Shown: piece after piece, positions 23,631-30,416 of the stretch | Layout: each line of letters opens with the position of its first letter | How positions within the stretch are numbered: the stretch's first letter is position 1 | DNA from: Aliicoccus sp041838435 | GTDB taxonomy: Bacteria; Bacillota; Bacilli; Staphylococcales; Salinicoccaceae | Assembly: GCA_041838435.1 (NCBI GenBank) | Contig: JBGYPO010000155.1 | Coordinates: 1 to 30,416 of the forward strand | DNA: 30,416 bases | Direction: 5' to 3' | Made by a program: the position numbers and the translations under genes | The notes under the pieces: model-generated | The model's input: the letters and a program-made list of their open reading frames with translations, nothing else | What the model was told of the DNA's origin: nothing | The model's database searches: none

Positions 23631-24686
23631 TTATAGGACAAAGAGCTCTTTGCTGCTGTTCGTTAAACGCTTTAAGCCGTCTTTAGTCACGATGCAGTCA
23701 TCTTCAATACGCACACCGCCGACACCGTCGATATAAATACCTGGTTCAATCGTGACACACATACCCACTTCAAGAACTGTTTCTACAGTTTGAGCAAGAC
23801 CCGGTCCTTCATGAACTTCTAGTCCAATGCCGTGTCCAAGTGAGTGACCGAAGTTATCACCATAACCATTAGACTTGATGATATCACGTGCAATTGAATC
23901 TGCTTCAGCACCTGTCATACCTGGTTTAATCTGCTCTAATGCCGCAAGCTCACTTTCAAGCACGATGTCATATACTTTTTTCATTTCATCACTTGGTTCG
24001 CCGACAGCGAATGTACGTGTAATATCTGAAATATAGCCTTTATAAAGTGCTCCAAAATCAAGTGTGACCATCTCACCGTCTTCAATCACTTTTTCACTTG
24101 CAACACCATGTGGTAGTGCACCACGCGCGCCACTTGCAACGATGATGTCAAAGCTTGCACCAGATGCGCCAAGCTCTCTCATCTTACGTTCGAGTTCATT
24201 CTTAACATCCATTTCTGTCATGCCTGCTTTGACGAATGTTAAAATGTGCTCGTATGTTGCGTCAGCGATATCACATGCTTTTTGAATAAGTGCCACTTCG
24301 TCTTCTGACTTCACCATTCTAATCTTTTCAATTTCGCCAGAAAGTGGTGTCAGCTCAAACGACTTATCGAGCTCTGCAAATATATTATATGTTGTTAAGT
24401 GTCCTTCAAAACCAAGACGCTTTACATTATTCTTTCCTAATAATTCGATTACAAATGGGAGATGTCCGCCCTTTTGAAGTACAAACTCAAAATCTGTCGC
24501 CTGTTCTTGTGCCTGTGCGTTATATCTAAAGTCTGACGTTAATAACGCTTTGTCTTTAGTAATAATGACAGCACCAGCACTACCTGTAAATTGTGACAAG
24601 TAACGTCTGTTGTGTGGACTCATCACGAGTACTGCATCTAAATTTTTCTCTGTTAATAATTCTCTTACTTTTGAAATTCTATCCAT
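23631..24686 (-). CDS. M24-family Xaa-Pro peptidase (YqhT type)
   Basis: Pita-bread-fold metallopeptidase, predicted aminopeptidase P / prolidase that cleaves Xaa-Pro bonds in the cytosol. 351 aa with the ATG chosen. N-terminal creatinase-like domain (1-125), then metal ligands in LDFGALYKGYISDITRTF (two Asp), GHSLGHGIGLEVHEGP (His) and EPGIYIDGVGGVRIEDD (two Glu). The ATG at 24686 follows GAGGTG by 6 nt; an in-frame GTG three codons upstream is inside that site. The pair with efp matches yqhT-efp in Bacillus. The gap to efp (76 nt) has no terminator. Confidence 0.93.
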   Translation of the reverse strand: MDRISKVRELLTEKNLDAVLVMSPHNRRYLSQFTGSAGAVIITKDKALLTSDFRYNAQAQEQATDFEFVLQKGGHLPFVIELLGKNNVKRLGFEGHLTTYNIFAELDKSFELTPLSGEIEKIRMVKSEDEVALIQKACDIADATYEHILTFVKAGMTEMDVKNELERKMRELGASGASFDIIVASGARGALPHGVASEKVIEDGEMVTLDFGALYKGYISDITRTFAVGEPSDEMKKVYDIVLESELAALEQIKPGMTGAEADSIARDIIKSNGYGDNFGHSLGHGIGLEVHEGPGLAQTVETVLEVGMCVTIEPGIYIDGVGGVRIEDDCIVTKDGLKRLTNSSKELFVL

Positions 24687-24787
24687 TATAATCACCTCAA
24701 TATAATATATTACATGAAATCGTTTTTAATACCAACCTCATGTTTATACATGGTAAAATAAAATAATGATTTAAAAAGGAGAAACAT

Positions 24788-25327
24788 ATGAAATACATCG
24801 GACTTCTCTTAACTGTTGTAATAATGAGCGCATGTCAAAATAATGCACACTCAGAAATATATGATACACACATGACGCTTAACTCGGAACTCGTCGTATT
24901 GCAGTCAGAAAATATCGCATTGCAGAACCAATTAAGTGCACTTCAAAATCCAACCGAACCTGATGAAAACCCGGTCGAACTTGACCGTTATCTTTCGATG
25001 ATTGAAACGCTGGTTACTGCCCTTACGCGTGAGCTTGGTACAATCAACGAAACGCTGAATCAAACAGAATCACACAGTATTGCACTCGCTTATAGTGAAG
25101 TGCAGACATCTATAACGCGCATCAATCAAACACTCGATAATTTTAATACTGAGGTCGCATCTTTATCGCTTAGTGAATCTCAAGATAATCACTTCGAAGG
25201 ATTAAATAGTGCAAATGAAGAACTGCGTGAAATATTAGAAGTATTAAGGCGCGCGGTTGAGACAAACAATATCACTGATGTAAGCGCGGCACGAGAGCGT
25301 CTCGCGAATTTAGACAATAAATATTAA
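24788..25327 (+). CDS. Putative lipoprotein with coiled coils
   Basis: 179 aa, family not recognised. Starts with a short signal sequence (MKYIGLLLTVVIMSAC); Cys16 would be the lipidation site, although the residue at -3 is Met rather than the usual Leu/Val/Ile. The remainder is helical and coiled-coil-like: leucine/asparagine heptads at 30-55, a Pro/Glu hinge (PTEPDENPVELD, 56-67), and further helices rich in Glu, Asn and Thr to the end. Start ATG 6 nt after AAGGAG. Followed after 15 nt by yqhQ in the same direction, so the two are probably co-transcribed. A surface-anchored structural or envelope role is a guess. Confidence 0.8.
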   Translation: MKYIGLLLTVVIMSACQNNAHSEIYDTHMTLNSELVVLQSENIALQNQLSALQNPTEPDENPVELDRYLSMIETLVTALTRELGTINETLNQTESHSIALAYSEVQTSITRINQTLDNFNTEVASLSLSESQDNHFEGLNSANEELREILEVLRRAVETNNITDVSAARERLANLDNKY

Positions 25328-25342
25328 GGATGAGCAATATAC

Positions 25343-26251
25343 ATGAGTAAACAATTATTTGGTGGCCAGGCTGTACCTGAAGGTGTTATGTTCCAAAATA
25401 AAGATCAGATGGTCACCGCTATTAGGCGTAATGATGATTCAATTGATTATTTTGAAATGAAAAAACCGAAGAAGAAATGGGTAAACAATTTTAAAAAAAT
25501 TCCAATCGTTAGAGGTAATGTCGCTTTAATAGAAGCGGCGGTATATGGGTCAAAACACATGGACTTTGCAGCAGATCGATACGACAGAGCACCAGAAGAT
25601 GACCGTTTAATCGAAGAGGAAAAGCAAAAAGAGAATTTAGCAAAGATGGTCGTGTTTACGGTTGTTGTCGCTGTTGGTGCGTTTTTAATCGGTCAGTTCA
25701 TCTTCACACTGATACCCGCGTTTGTTGCGCACTTGTTTGGTGGCTGGGTCAGCGGTACATTCGGACAAGTGTTGATTGAAACATTATTTAAACTCGTCAT
25801 CTTACTCGGCTATATTTATGTACTGTCGTTAACACCAATGGTGAAACGGTTGTTCCAATACCATGGTGCTGAACATAAAGTAATCAACACCTATGAAAGT
25901 GGCTTACCGTTAACTGTTGATAATGTCATGGGACAATCACGACTGCACTATCGTTGCGGCAGCTCTTTTATCTTGTTTACAGTGATTGTAAGTTTTGTCT
26001 TATACATGTTCGTGCCATACGAACCCTTGTATGTGCGTGTGTTAAATAGAATTGCATTAATACCACTTGTGCTCGGTCTATCGTTTGAAGTTTTACAAAT
26101 CACCAATGCATTAAGAACAGTGCCTGTGCTGAAATATTTAGCTTTACCGGGATTATGGTTACAATTGTTAACAACGAAAGAACCACAAGCGGACCAGGTC
26201 GATGTCGCGATACATTCATTTAAACATTTAGCAAAGAAGGTGGACGCATGA
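25343..26251 (+). CDS. yqhQ: DUF1385 membrane protein YqhQ
   Basis: 302 aa, function not established. N-terminal soluble part with the family motif GGQAVPEGVMFQ and IVRGNVALIEA; several membrane helices (about 102-133, 143-167, 210-230, 238-258). Between helices are the most conserved stretches, YHGAEHKVINTYE and HYRCGSSFILF, whose His/Glu/Cys pattern suggests metal binding. In Bacillus yqhQ lies next to yqhP and near yqhT-efp, as here. The ATG is rather far (12 nt) from AAGGA. It overlaps the next gene by 4 nt. Confidence 0.9.
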   Translation: MSKQLFGGQAVPEGVMFQNKDQMVTAIRRNDDSIDYFEMKKPKKKWVNNFKKIPIVRGNVALIEAAVYGSKHMDFAADRYDRAPEDDRLIEEEKQKENLAKMVVFTVVVAVGAFLIGQFIFTLIPAFVAHLFGGWVSGTFGQVLIETLFKLVILLGYIYVLSLTPMVKRLFQYHGAEHKVINTYESGLPLTVDNVMGQSRLHYRCGSSFILFTVIVSFVLYMFVPYEPLYVRVLNRIALIPLVLGLSFEVLQITNALRTVPVLKYLALPGLWLQLLTTKEPQADQVDVAIHSFKHLAKKVDA

Positions 26252-26475
26252 GAAAAATAATATGGATACTTGTCGGATTAATCATCCTTATTGGTGTCGT
26301 CAGCAGTTTAGACTTTTTTGTCGATGCGGTACTCAGGTCGTTAATATTCATAGCAGTGCTCGGAGCAATCGGATACCTCATCTATTACTTCTTCATATTG
26401 ACAGACTCACAGCGCAAGTATAAACGCGCACTCAGAAAGTCAAAACGCAAACATCAAAAGAAAAATCGTAAATAA
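26248..26475 (+). CDS. Small membrane protein, SA1362/YqhP-like
   Basis: 75 aa. Two hydrophobic helices (about 4-20 and 30-50) followed by a very basic tail (KYKRALRKSKRKHQKKNRK). The ATG overlaps the yqhQ stop as ATGA, so translation is coupled and the proteins may work together. Assignment to the staphylococcal SA1362 / Bacillus YqhP group rests on position and layout; function unknown. Confidence 0.75.
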   Translation: MRKIIWILVGLIILIGVVSSLDFFVDAVLRSLIFIAVLGAIGYLIYYFFILTDSQRKYKRALRKSKRKHQKKNRK

Positions 26476-26481
26476 ATATAT

Positions 26482-26520
26482 AGCCCGGACATGTCATATT
26501 ATCTGCATGTCCGGGCTTAT
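26482..26520. terminator. Bidirectional terminator between the YqhP-like gene and yqhL
   Basis: Perfect 12-bp GC-rich stem AGCCCGGACATG / CATGTCCGGGCT (26482-26493, 26506-26517) with a 12-nt loop and AT-rich flanks on both sides, between two convergent stop codons. Confidence 0.92.
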
Positions 26521-26524
26521 TATA

Positions 26525-26911
26525 TTATCTTGTTTTTGATTTAATTTTTCCTGACCATTTGCTAATACCGTTCTTTAGCATATAGACTTCTTTATGACCT
26601 TTTTTCTTTAAGATCTTCGCAGCTCTTATCGATAATCTACCTGTCTGATCATATAAGTAGACCGGCTGGTCTTTTCTAATCGAACCGATTCGCTGTTGTA
26701 AGTTCATCAGCGGAATGTTTCGTGCACCGATAATATGTCCATACTCATATTTTTCTTTCTCTCGCAAATCTATTAATTGTACTTTTCTTAGATTTTCTTT
26801 AAATTCCTCTTCAGGCAATGCCTTCACATTGCGCATATTTAGAATTCCATTTATAATAATTAAAATTACAATAACAGCTAAAACGAGCAAGATTATTAAC
26901 CATGTTTCCAT
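26525..26911 (-). CDS. yqhL: Membrane-anchored rhodanese-like protein YqhL
   Basis: 128 aa: one N-terminal membrane helix (4-26) and a cytosolic rhodanese domain (about 35-122). The domain has the usual LIDLREKEKYEYGHIIGARNIPL, but the active-site loop reads LYDQTGRLSIRAA, with Asp where a sulfurtransferase has the catalytic Cys. It is therefore unlikely to transfer sulfur and may be a binding or regulatory version. Start ATG 9 nt after AAAGGATG. A consensus promoter is shared back-to-back with lipM. Confidence 0.88.
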   Translation of the reverse strand: METWLIILLVLAVIVILIIINGILNMRNVKALPEEEFKENLRKVQLIDLREKEKYEYGHIIGARNIPLMNLQQRIGSIRKDQPVYLYDQTGRLSIRAAKILKKKGHKEVYMLKNGISKWSGKIKSKTR

Positions 26912-26946
26912 ACTTTCACATCCTTTCTACCAATTCACCTAAATAT

Positions 26947-26975
26947 ATTATAAAGATATCTGATATAATTTTCAA
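26947..26975 (-). promoter_or_regulatory. Sigma-A promoter of yqhL
   Basis: On the minus strand TTGAAA (26970-26975), 17-bp spacer, TATAAT (26947-26952), 36 bp before the ATG. On the plus strand a TATAAT at about 26964 may serve lipM, without a clear -35. Confidence 0.75.
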
Positions 26976-26996
26976 AGAGATATAAGGAGTGGTTGT

Positions 26997-27830
26997 ATGG
27001 AAAAGGAAAATTGGGTGTACTTAAAAAGTGGTAAGCAGGATGCATATTATAACATGGCTATGGATGAACTGCTTATGAACAAACATAGAAAAGGTGAAAT
27101 TCCGCCAGTAATCCGGTTATATGAATGGGAGACACCGACGCTGTCGCTCGGTTATTTTCAAAAAGCCAAAAAAGAAATTGATATCGATAAAGTACAAGAA
27201 TATAATTATCAGCTCATCAGACGCTTAACCGGCGGACGCGGCGTGCTGCATGATAAGGAACTGACATATAGTGTGGTTGTGCGCGATGATTATAAGGACA
27301 TGCCCCACTCCGTTACAGAGAGTTATCGCGTGATTTCGACTGGTTTATTGGAAGGTTTTAGAAATCTTGGTTTAGAGGCATATTTTAGTGTGCCGGACAC
27401 GGATGAAAAGAAAAAATCGCTAACGAATGTCAGGAGCAGTGTATGTTTTGATACACCAAGCTGGTATGAACTTGTTGTAGAAGGCAAAAAGATTGCAGGA
27501 AGCGCGCAGACCCGGCAGGACGGCATTATTATGCAACACGGTTCAATATTGCTTGATGTCGATGTAGATCATTTGTTTGATATGTTTAATTATACAAATA
27601 AACGTTTCAAAGAATTAATGAAATCTCAGTTTAAAGAAAAAGCGATTGCTATTAATGATATTAGTGATGCACAATTTACTGTTGACGATCTTTATCCGGC
27701 GTTTAAGACAGGGTTTGAGAAAGGTTTAAATGTACATACAAGCGAGCTGCAGCTGTCAGAGTCAGACGGTGAAGCGTTGCAGGCGTTAATTGAAAAATAT
27801 AAATCCGACGACTGGATGTTCAAGCGCTAG
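26997..27830 (+). CDS. lipM: Octanoyltransferase LipM
   Basis: Moves the octanoyl group from acyl carrier protein to GcvH, the first step of lipoate assembly in Firmicutes; LipL then passes it to E2 subunits such as BkdB in this window. 277 aa, usual length. Motifs: RRLTGGRGVLHDKELTYS (75-92), catalytic Cys150 in SVCFDTPSWYEL, at the same position as in the Bacillus enzyme, and GKKIAGSAQTR with the conserved lysine. Cys150 distinguishes it from lipoate ligases, which lack it. ATG 7 nt after AAGGAG. Confidence 0.95.
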   Translation: MEKENWVYLKSGKQDAYYNMAMDELLMNKHRKGEIPPVIRLYEWETPTLSLGYFQKAKKEIDIDKVQEYNYQLIRRLTGGRGVLHDKELTYSVVVRDDYKDMPHSVTESYRVISTGLLEGFRNLGLEAYFSVPDTDEKKKSLTNVRSSVCFDTPSWYELVVEGKKIAGSAQTRQDGIIMQHGSILLDVDVDHLFDMFNYTNKRFKELMKSQFKEKAIAINDISDAQFTVDDLYPAFKTGFEKGLNVHTSELQLSESDGEALQALIEKYKSDDWMFKR

Positions 27831-27856
27831 TTAAAATAATCAATGAGGTGTGTGCC

Positions 27857-28504
27857 ATGAAGAAACAATTTGTCGTCATTGGTCTCGGCCGCTTCGGTTC
27901 GAGTCTTGCAGAGACATTAATCAGTCAAAATCATGAAGTACTTGTTATAGATGAAGATATGGACATGGTTGAGTCGTTTATGAATTCCGCCACATTGGCC
28001 GTGCAGGCAGATGCAACAGATGAGAATGTTTTAAAGGAGCTTGGTGTACATAATTATGAATATGCAGTCGTGTCTATAGGCGATGATATCCATGCGAGCA
28101 TATTGGTGACGCTGCTGCTTAAAGAAATTAATGTAAAAACTGTAATTGCAAAAGCCCGCGATGCGCGCCATGGCAGAATGCTTGAGAAAATCGGTGCAGA
28201 CCGGGTGGTATACCCCGAGCGTGATATGGGGATAAGGCTCGCAAAACAGCTGGGAAGCGGACATTTAATTGAACATATCAATCTTTCTTCACAGTTTGAT
28301 TTTATTGAAATCACTGCACCGAAATCCTATATTGGCAAATCAATCAAAGACTTATATGAAGAGGCACATGGTAAGTTTACAATAGTTGCGCTGAAAAAAG
28401 ATGAAGTTGTCATAATCTCACCTGTGAATCATACGGTTATCAGCCCAAATGACATTATTCTAATGATCGGCGAAATCGAGTATCTCAAGAGACTGGATAA
28501 TTAA
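27857..28504 (+). CDS. ktrA: Potassium uptake regulatory subunit KtrA/KtrC
   Basis: Cytosolic ring-forming gating subunit of the Ktr K+ transporter. 215 aa. RCK_N Rossmann domain with GLGRFG (9-14) and the acidic VIDED end of beta-2, which binds ATP/ADP; RCK_C domain from about 135, which binds c-di-AMP in related proteins. The ATG follows GAGGTG by 6 nt; an in-frame GTG three codons upstream is inside that site. The stop is 1 nt before the ktrB start, so the pair is an operon like ktrAB in Bacillus. KtrA versus KtrC naming cannot be decided from the sequence. Confidence 0.93.
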   Translation: MKKQFVVIGLGRFGSSLAETLISQNHEVLVIDEDMDMVESFMNSATLAVQADATDENVLKELGVHNYEYAVVSIGDDIHASILVTLLLKEINVKTVIAKARDARHGRMLEKIGADRVVYPERDMGIRLAKQLGSGHLIEHINLSSQFDFIEITAPKSYIGKSIKDLYEEAHGKFTIVALKKDEVVIISPVNHTVISPNDIILMIGEIEYLKRLDN

Positions 28505-28505
28505 G

Positions 28506-29837
28506 ATGGCTAAATTTCAGACACTCAGCCCGGCACGCTTCATAATTCTGCTGTTTTTTCTTGCTGTCATGACCGGTACGGTGTTATTGATGCTTCCGGC
28601 TGCTTCTTCAGATGGACAATCAGTAACATTTATCGATGCGCTGTTCACTGCAACATCTGCGGTGAGTTCCACCGGGCTGACCGTATTAAATACAGCAGAA
28701 GATTTTTCCCGCTTTGGCCAGCTTACAATTATGATTCTGGTACAGATTGGCGGACTCGGATTTATGACACTCGGTGTGCTCATCGCCCTTGTTCTCGGTA
28801 AAAAAATCGGCATGCGCACACGGCTGTTTATACAGGCATCCACCCAGTCTGTAACCGGTCGCGGTCTCGTGCGTTTAAGCATATATATATTCTCTATAGC
28901 ACTTGTATTCGAAATAATTGCTGCAGTGATATTAAGCTTCCGCTTCGGCTTAGATATGCCCGCGGGCGATGCGGTTTATCATGGTGTATTCCATTCGGTC
29001 ACTGCGTTTAACAATGCTGGATTTACTTTATTTGATGATACGTTCAGCCCATACCGTGATGATCCATTTGTTTTGTATACAATATTGACATTAATCATAA
29101 TTGGCGGATTGGGATTTATAGTGATTGTGGACCTCGTGCAAAAACGTAAATGGCGGCAATTCACATTGCACACGAAAATGGTGCTGATCGGTTCGGGTGT
29201 TCTCATTGTTTTTGGTACGTTCACTTTATTTTTGATTGAATTATTAGATATCAGTCCGGCTTCATCAGGTATGCTGAAAAACTTTGAGACAGCTCTGTTC
29301 CAGAGTGTGACCGCAAGAAGTGCCGGCTACAGTACAGTTGATATCGGCGGACTGCTTACACCGTCGCAGTTTATCATTATTATACTAATGTTTATCGGGG
29401 CGGCATCCAGCAGTACCGGCGGCGGTGTTAAGGTAAATACCATGTTCATTATTATCTTGGCTGCGTTTAATACATTCCGGGGAAAAAATTCGGTACAATT
29501 TTTACGGCGCACTGTGCCGGTAGACGCTGTTATGCGTGCCCTGGCTGTTGTCGTCAGCAGTGTCATCGCAGTTATTATCCTTACTCTTGCATTGTCGATT
29601 ACAGAAGGATATCTCGCCGATGATTTTTTGAAGGTATTTTTTGAAGCGGTTTCCGCTGTCAGTACAGCCGGGTTAACCACAGGATTAACACCAGATTTAA
29701 GCGATGCAGGTAAAGTTGTAGTCTCTGTCGCAATGCTGCTCGGCCGACTCGGCCCGCTGACACTCGCCTATGCTCTCGCACGCAAAATGCAGACGACAAA
29801 GATTAACTACCCAGAAGAAAAAATGTTGATCGGTTAA
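28506..29837 (+). CDS. ktrB: Potassium uptake channel subunit KtrB
   Basis: Membrane pore of the Ktr system (SKT family). 443 aa, family length. Four M1-pore-M2 repeats with their filter glycines: SSTGLTVL, NNAGFTLF, RSAGYSTV and STAGLTTGLT. The lysine/arginine-bearing middle segment LGRLGPLTLAYA of the last repeat is present near the C-terminus. Translation begins 1 nt after ktrA with a weak ribosome site (GGATAA), so coupling is likely. The gene ends 17 bp before a terminator that merges with the downstream repeat array. Confidence 0.95.
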   Translation: MAKFQTLSPARFIILLFFLAVMTGTVLLMLPAASSDGQSVTFIDALFTATSAVSSTGLTVLNTAEDFSRFGQLTIMILVQIGGLGFMTLGVLIALVLGKKIGMRTRLFIQASTQSVTGRGLVRLSIYIFSIALVFEIIAAVILSFRFGLDMPAGDAVYHGVFHSVTAFNNAGFTLFDDTFSPYRDDPFVLYTILTLIIIGGLGFIVIVDLVQKRKWRQFTLHTKMVLIGSGVLIVFGTFTLFLIELLDISPASSGMLKNFETALFQSVTARSAGYSTVDIGGLLTPSQFIIIILMFIGAASSSTGGGVKVNTMFIIILAAFNTFRGKNSVQFLRRTVPVDAVMRALAVVVSSVIAVIILTLALSITEGYLADDFLKVFFEAVSAVSTAGLTTGLTPDLSDAGKVVVSVAMLLGRLGPLTLAYALARKMQTTKINYPEEKMLIG

Positions 29838-29854
29838 TTAATATTTGTCTGTGG

Positions 29855-29884
29855 AGGCCCTGGGTGTGATTCAGGGCCTTTTTT
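29855..29884 (+). terminator. Intrinsic terminator of ktrB, containing the first repeat unit
   Basis: AGGCCCTG (29855-29862) / CAGGGCCT (29872-29879) followed by T5. Its 9-nt loop GGTGTGATT carries the repeat arm TGTGATTC of the array that starts here, and the T-run sits where later units have their own T-runs. Confidence 0.92.
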
Positions 29885-30165
29885 GGATGGGAATCAAGTT
29901 TGATGTCTCTGCGTGTGATTCAGCACCGTTTTTTTGGTCAGGAATCACATTTGAGGTCCCCGCGTGTGATTCAGCACCGTTTTTTCGAGCGGGAATCACA
30001 TTTGATGGTCCCGCGTGTGATTCAGGGCCGATTTTATGGCCAGGAATCACATTTTAGTGTCATGCGTGTGATTCAACGCTGATTTTTCGACCGGGAATCA
30101 CATTTGGTGGCTCCGCATGTGATTCAGCACCGTTTTTTCGACCGGAAATCACATTTAGAGAAAAC
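29865..30165 (+). repeat. 51-bp tandem hairpin array 3 (family D)
   Basis: Six units with the arm TGTGATTC starting at 29865, 29914, 29965, 30016, 30067 and 30118: one interval of 49, then four of exactly 51. Each has arm TGTGATTC, a 20-nt loop with a T-run (AGCACCGTTTTTTCGACCGG type), arm GAATCACA and a 15-nt linker. The linker, read on the minus strand, is CGCGGAGACATCAAA-like and varies between units. The first unit is part of the ktrB terminator. The last linker changes directly into the next family. Short open frames here are by-products of the period. Confidence 0.95.
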
Positions 30166-30416
30166 AAATGCAACTCAACCCAAAAATATACCCGCTGAGT
30201 TGCACGGAGACACTTCAAATGCAACTCAACCCAAAAATATACCCGCTGAGTTGCACGGAGACACTTCAAATGCAACTCAACACCAGAATATAACGCTTGA
30301 GTTGCACGGAGACACTTCAAATGCAACTCAACACCAGAATATAACGCTTGAGTTGCACGGAGACACTTCAAATGCAACTCAACACCAGAATATAACGCTT
30401 GAGTTGCACGGAGACA
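30166..30416 (+). repeat. 51-bp tandem hairpin array 4 (family E), truncated by window end
   Basis: Units start at 30166, 30217, 30268, 30319 and 30370, an exact 51-bp period; the fifth is cut at 47 bp. Arms TGCAACTCAA / TTGAGTTGCA (10 bp; 9 bp in units 1-2), a 16-17-nt loop, and the linker CGGAGACACTTCAAA. Units 1 and 2 are identical and units 3-5 are identical, which points to recent duplication. The orientation is opposite to array 3 when judged by the shared linker core. Confidence 0.96.

Noticed and set aside
29845..30377. Small open frames of 60-105 aa in the right-end repeats
   Set aside because: Repeat-derived, no ribosome sites, and present on both strands in several phases.
29865..30416. 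Integron attC-like or att sites
   Set aside because: Palindromes with a core recall attC, but no gene cassettes lie between units, no integrase is seen, and the units are tandem with a fixed length.
1..30416. Insertion sequences or prophage as the source of the repeats
   Set aside because: No transposase, integrase or recombinase gene is present anywhere in the window; all coding genes are core chromosomal ones.

Overview
The window is a chromosomal segment of a low-to-moderate GC, non-sporulating Bacillales coccus. My best guess is the Salinicoccus / Jeotgalicoccus / Nosocomiicoccus side of the Staphylococcaceae. Gene order follows the Bacillus core chromosome (gnd, yqjE-like peptidase, brxB, the complete bkd operon, yqzF; then recN-argR-tlyA-dxs-ispA-xseBA-nusB-yqhY-accCB-efp). 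The sporulation genes found in this neighbourhood in Bacillus (spo0A/spoIVB beside recN, spoIIIA between efp and accB) and folD are absent. Several small proteins look staphylococcal. dxs, the first gene of the DXP isoprenoid route, argues against Staphylococcus proper, which uses mevalonate.

Layout. 1-240: tandem 51-bp repeats running into the gnd terminator. 245-2784 (-): gnd and an M20 peptidase. 2860-2961 (+): a 33-aa Prli42-like membrane peptide with a consensus promoter. 2992-3429 (-): bacilliredoxin. 3525-11351 (-): the seven-gene branched-chain keto acid operon ptb-bcd-buk-lpdA-bkdAA-bkdAB-bkdB, with a possible CodY site upstream and a clear terminator. 11498-11749 (+): yqzF. 11842-12570: a 14.3-unit 51-bp hairpin array abutting recN. 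12571-20753 (-): recN, argR, tlyA, dxs, ispA, xseB, xseA, nusB, yqhY. 20780-21069: a gene-free gap with two copies of a 40-bp repeat. 21070-24686 (-): accC, accB, efp, an M24 peptidase. 24788-26475 (+): lipoprotein, yqhQ, a small membrane protein. 26525-26911 (-): rhodanese-like yqhL. 26997-29837 (+): lipM and the ktrAB potassium uptake pair. 29850-30416: two further 51-bp hairpin arrays, the last running off the window.

Functionally, many genes serve membrane lipid and cofactor supply. The Bkd complex makes branched acyl-CoA primers, AccB/AccC feed malonyl-CoA to fatty acid synthesis, LipM starts the lipoyl cofactor that the Bkd E2 needs, and Dxs/IspA make isoprenoid precursors.

The unusual system is the repeats. 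Arrays at three loci share an exact 51-bp period and the plan arm - loop - inverted arm - loop, but the palindromic arms differ completely between families (GCGTTCCCC, TGTGATTC, TGCAACTCAA). One loop carries a related core in all of them, roughly (G/A)GAGAC(A)nTCAAA. The arrays lie 3' of genes, and two of them start inside a gene's intrinsic terminator. I know of no described element with this combination of constant core, constant period and interchangeable arms. Coordinates were counted by hand.
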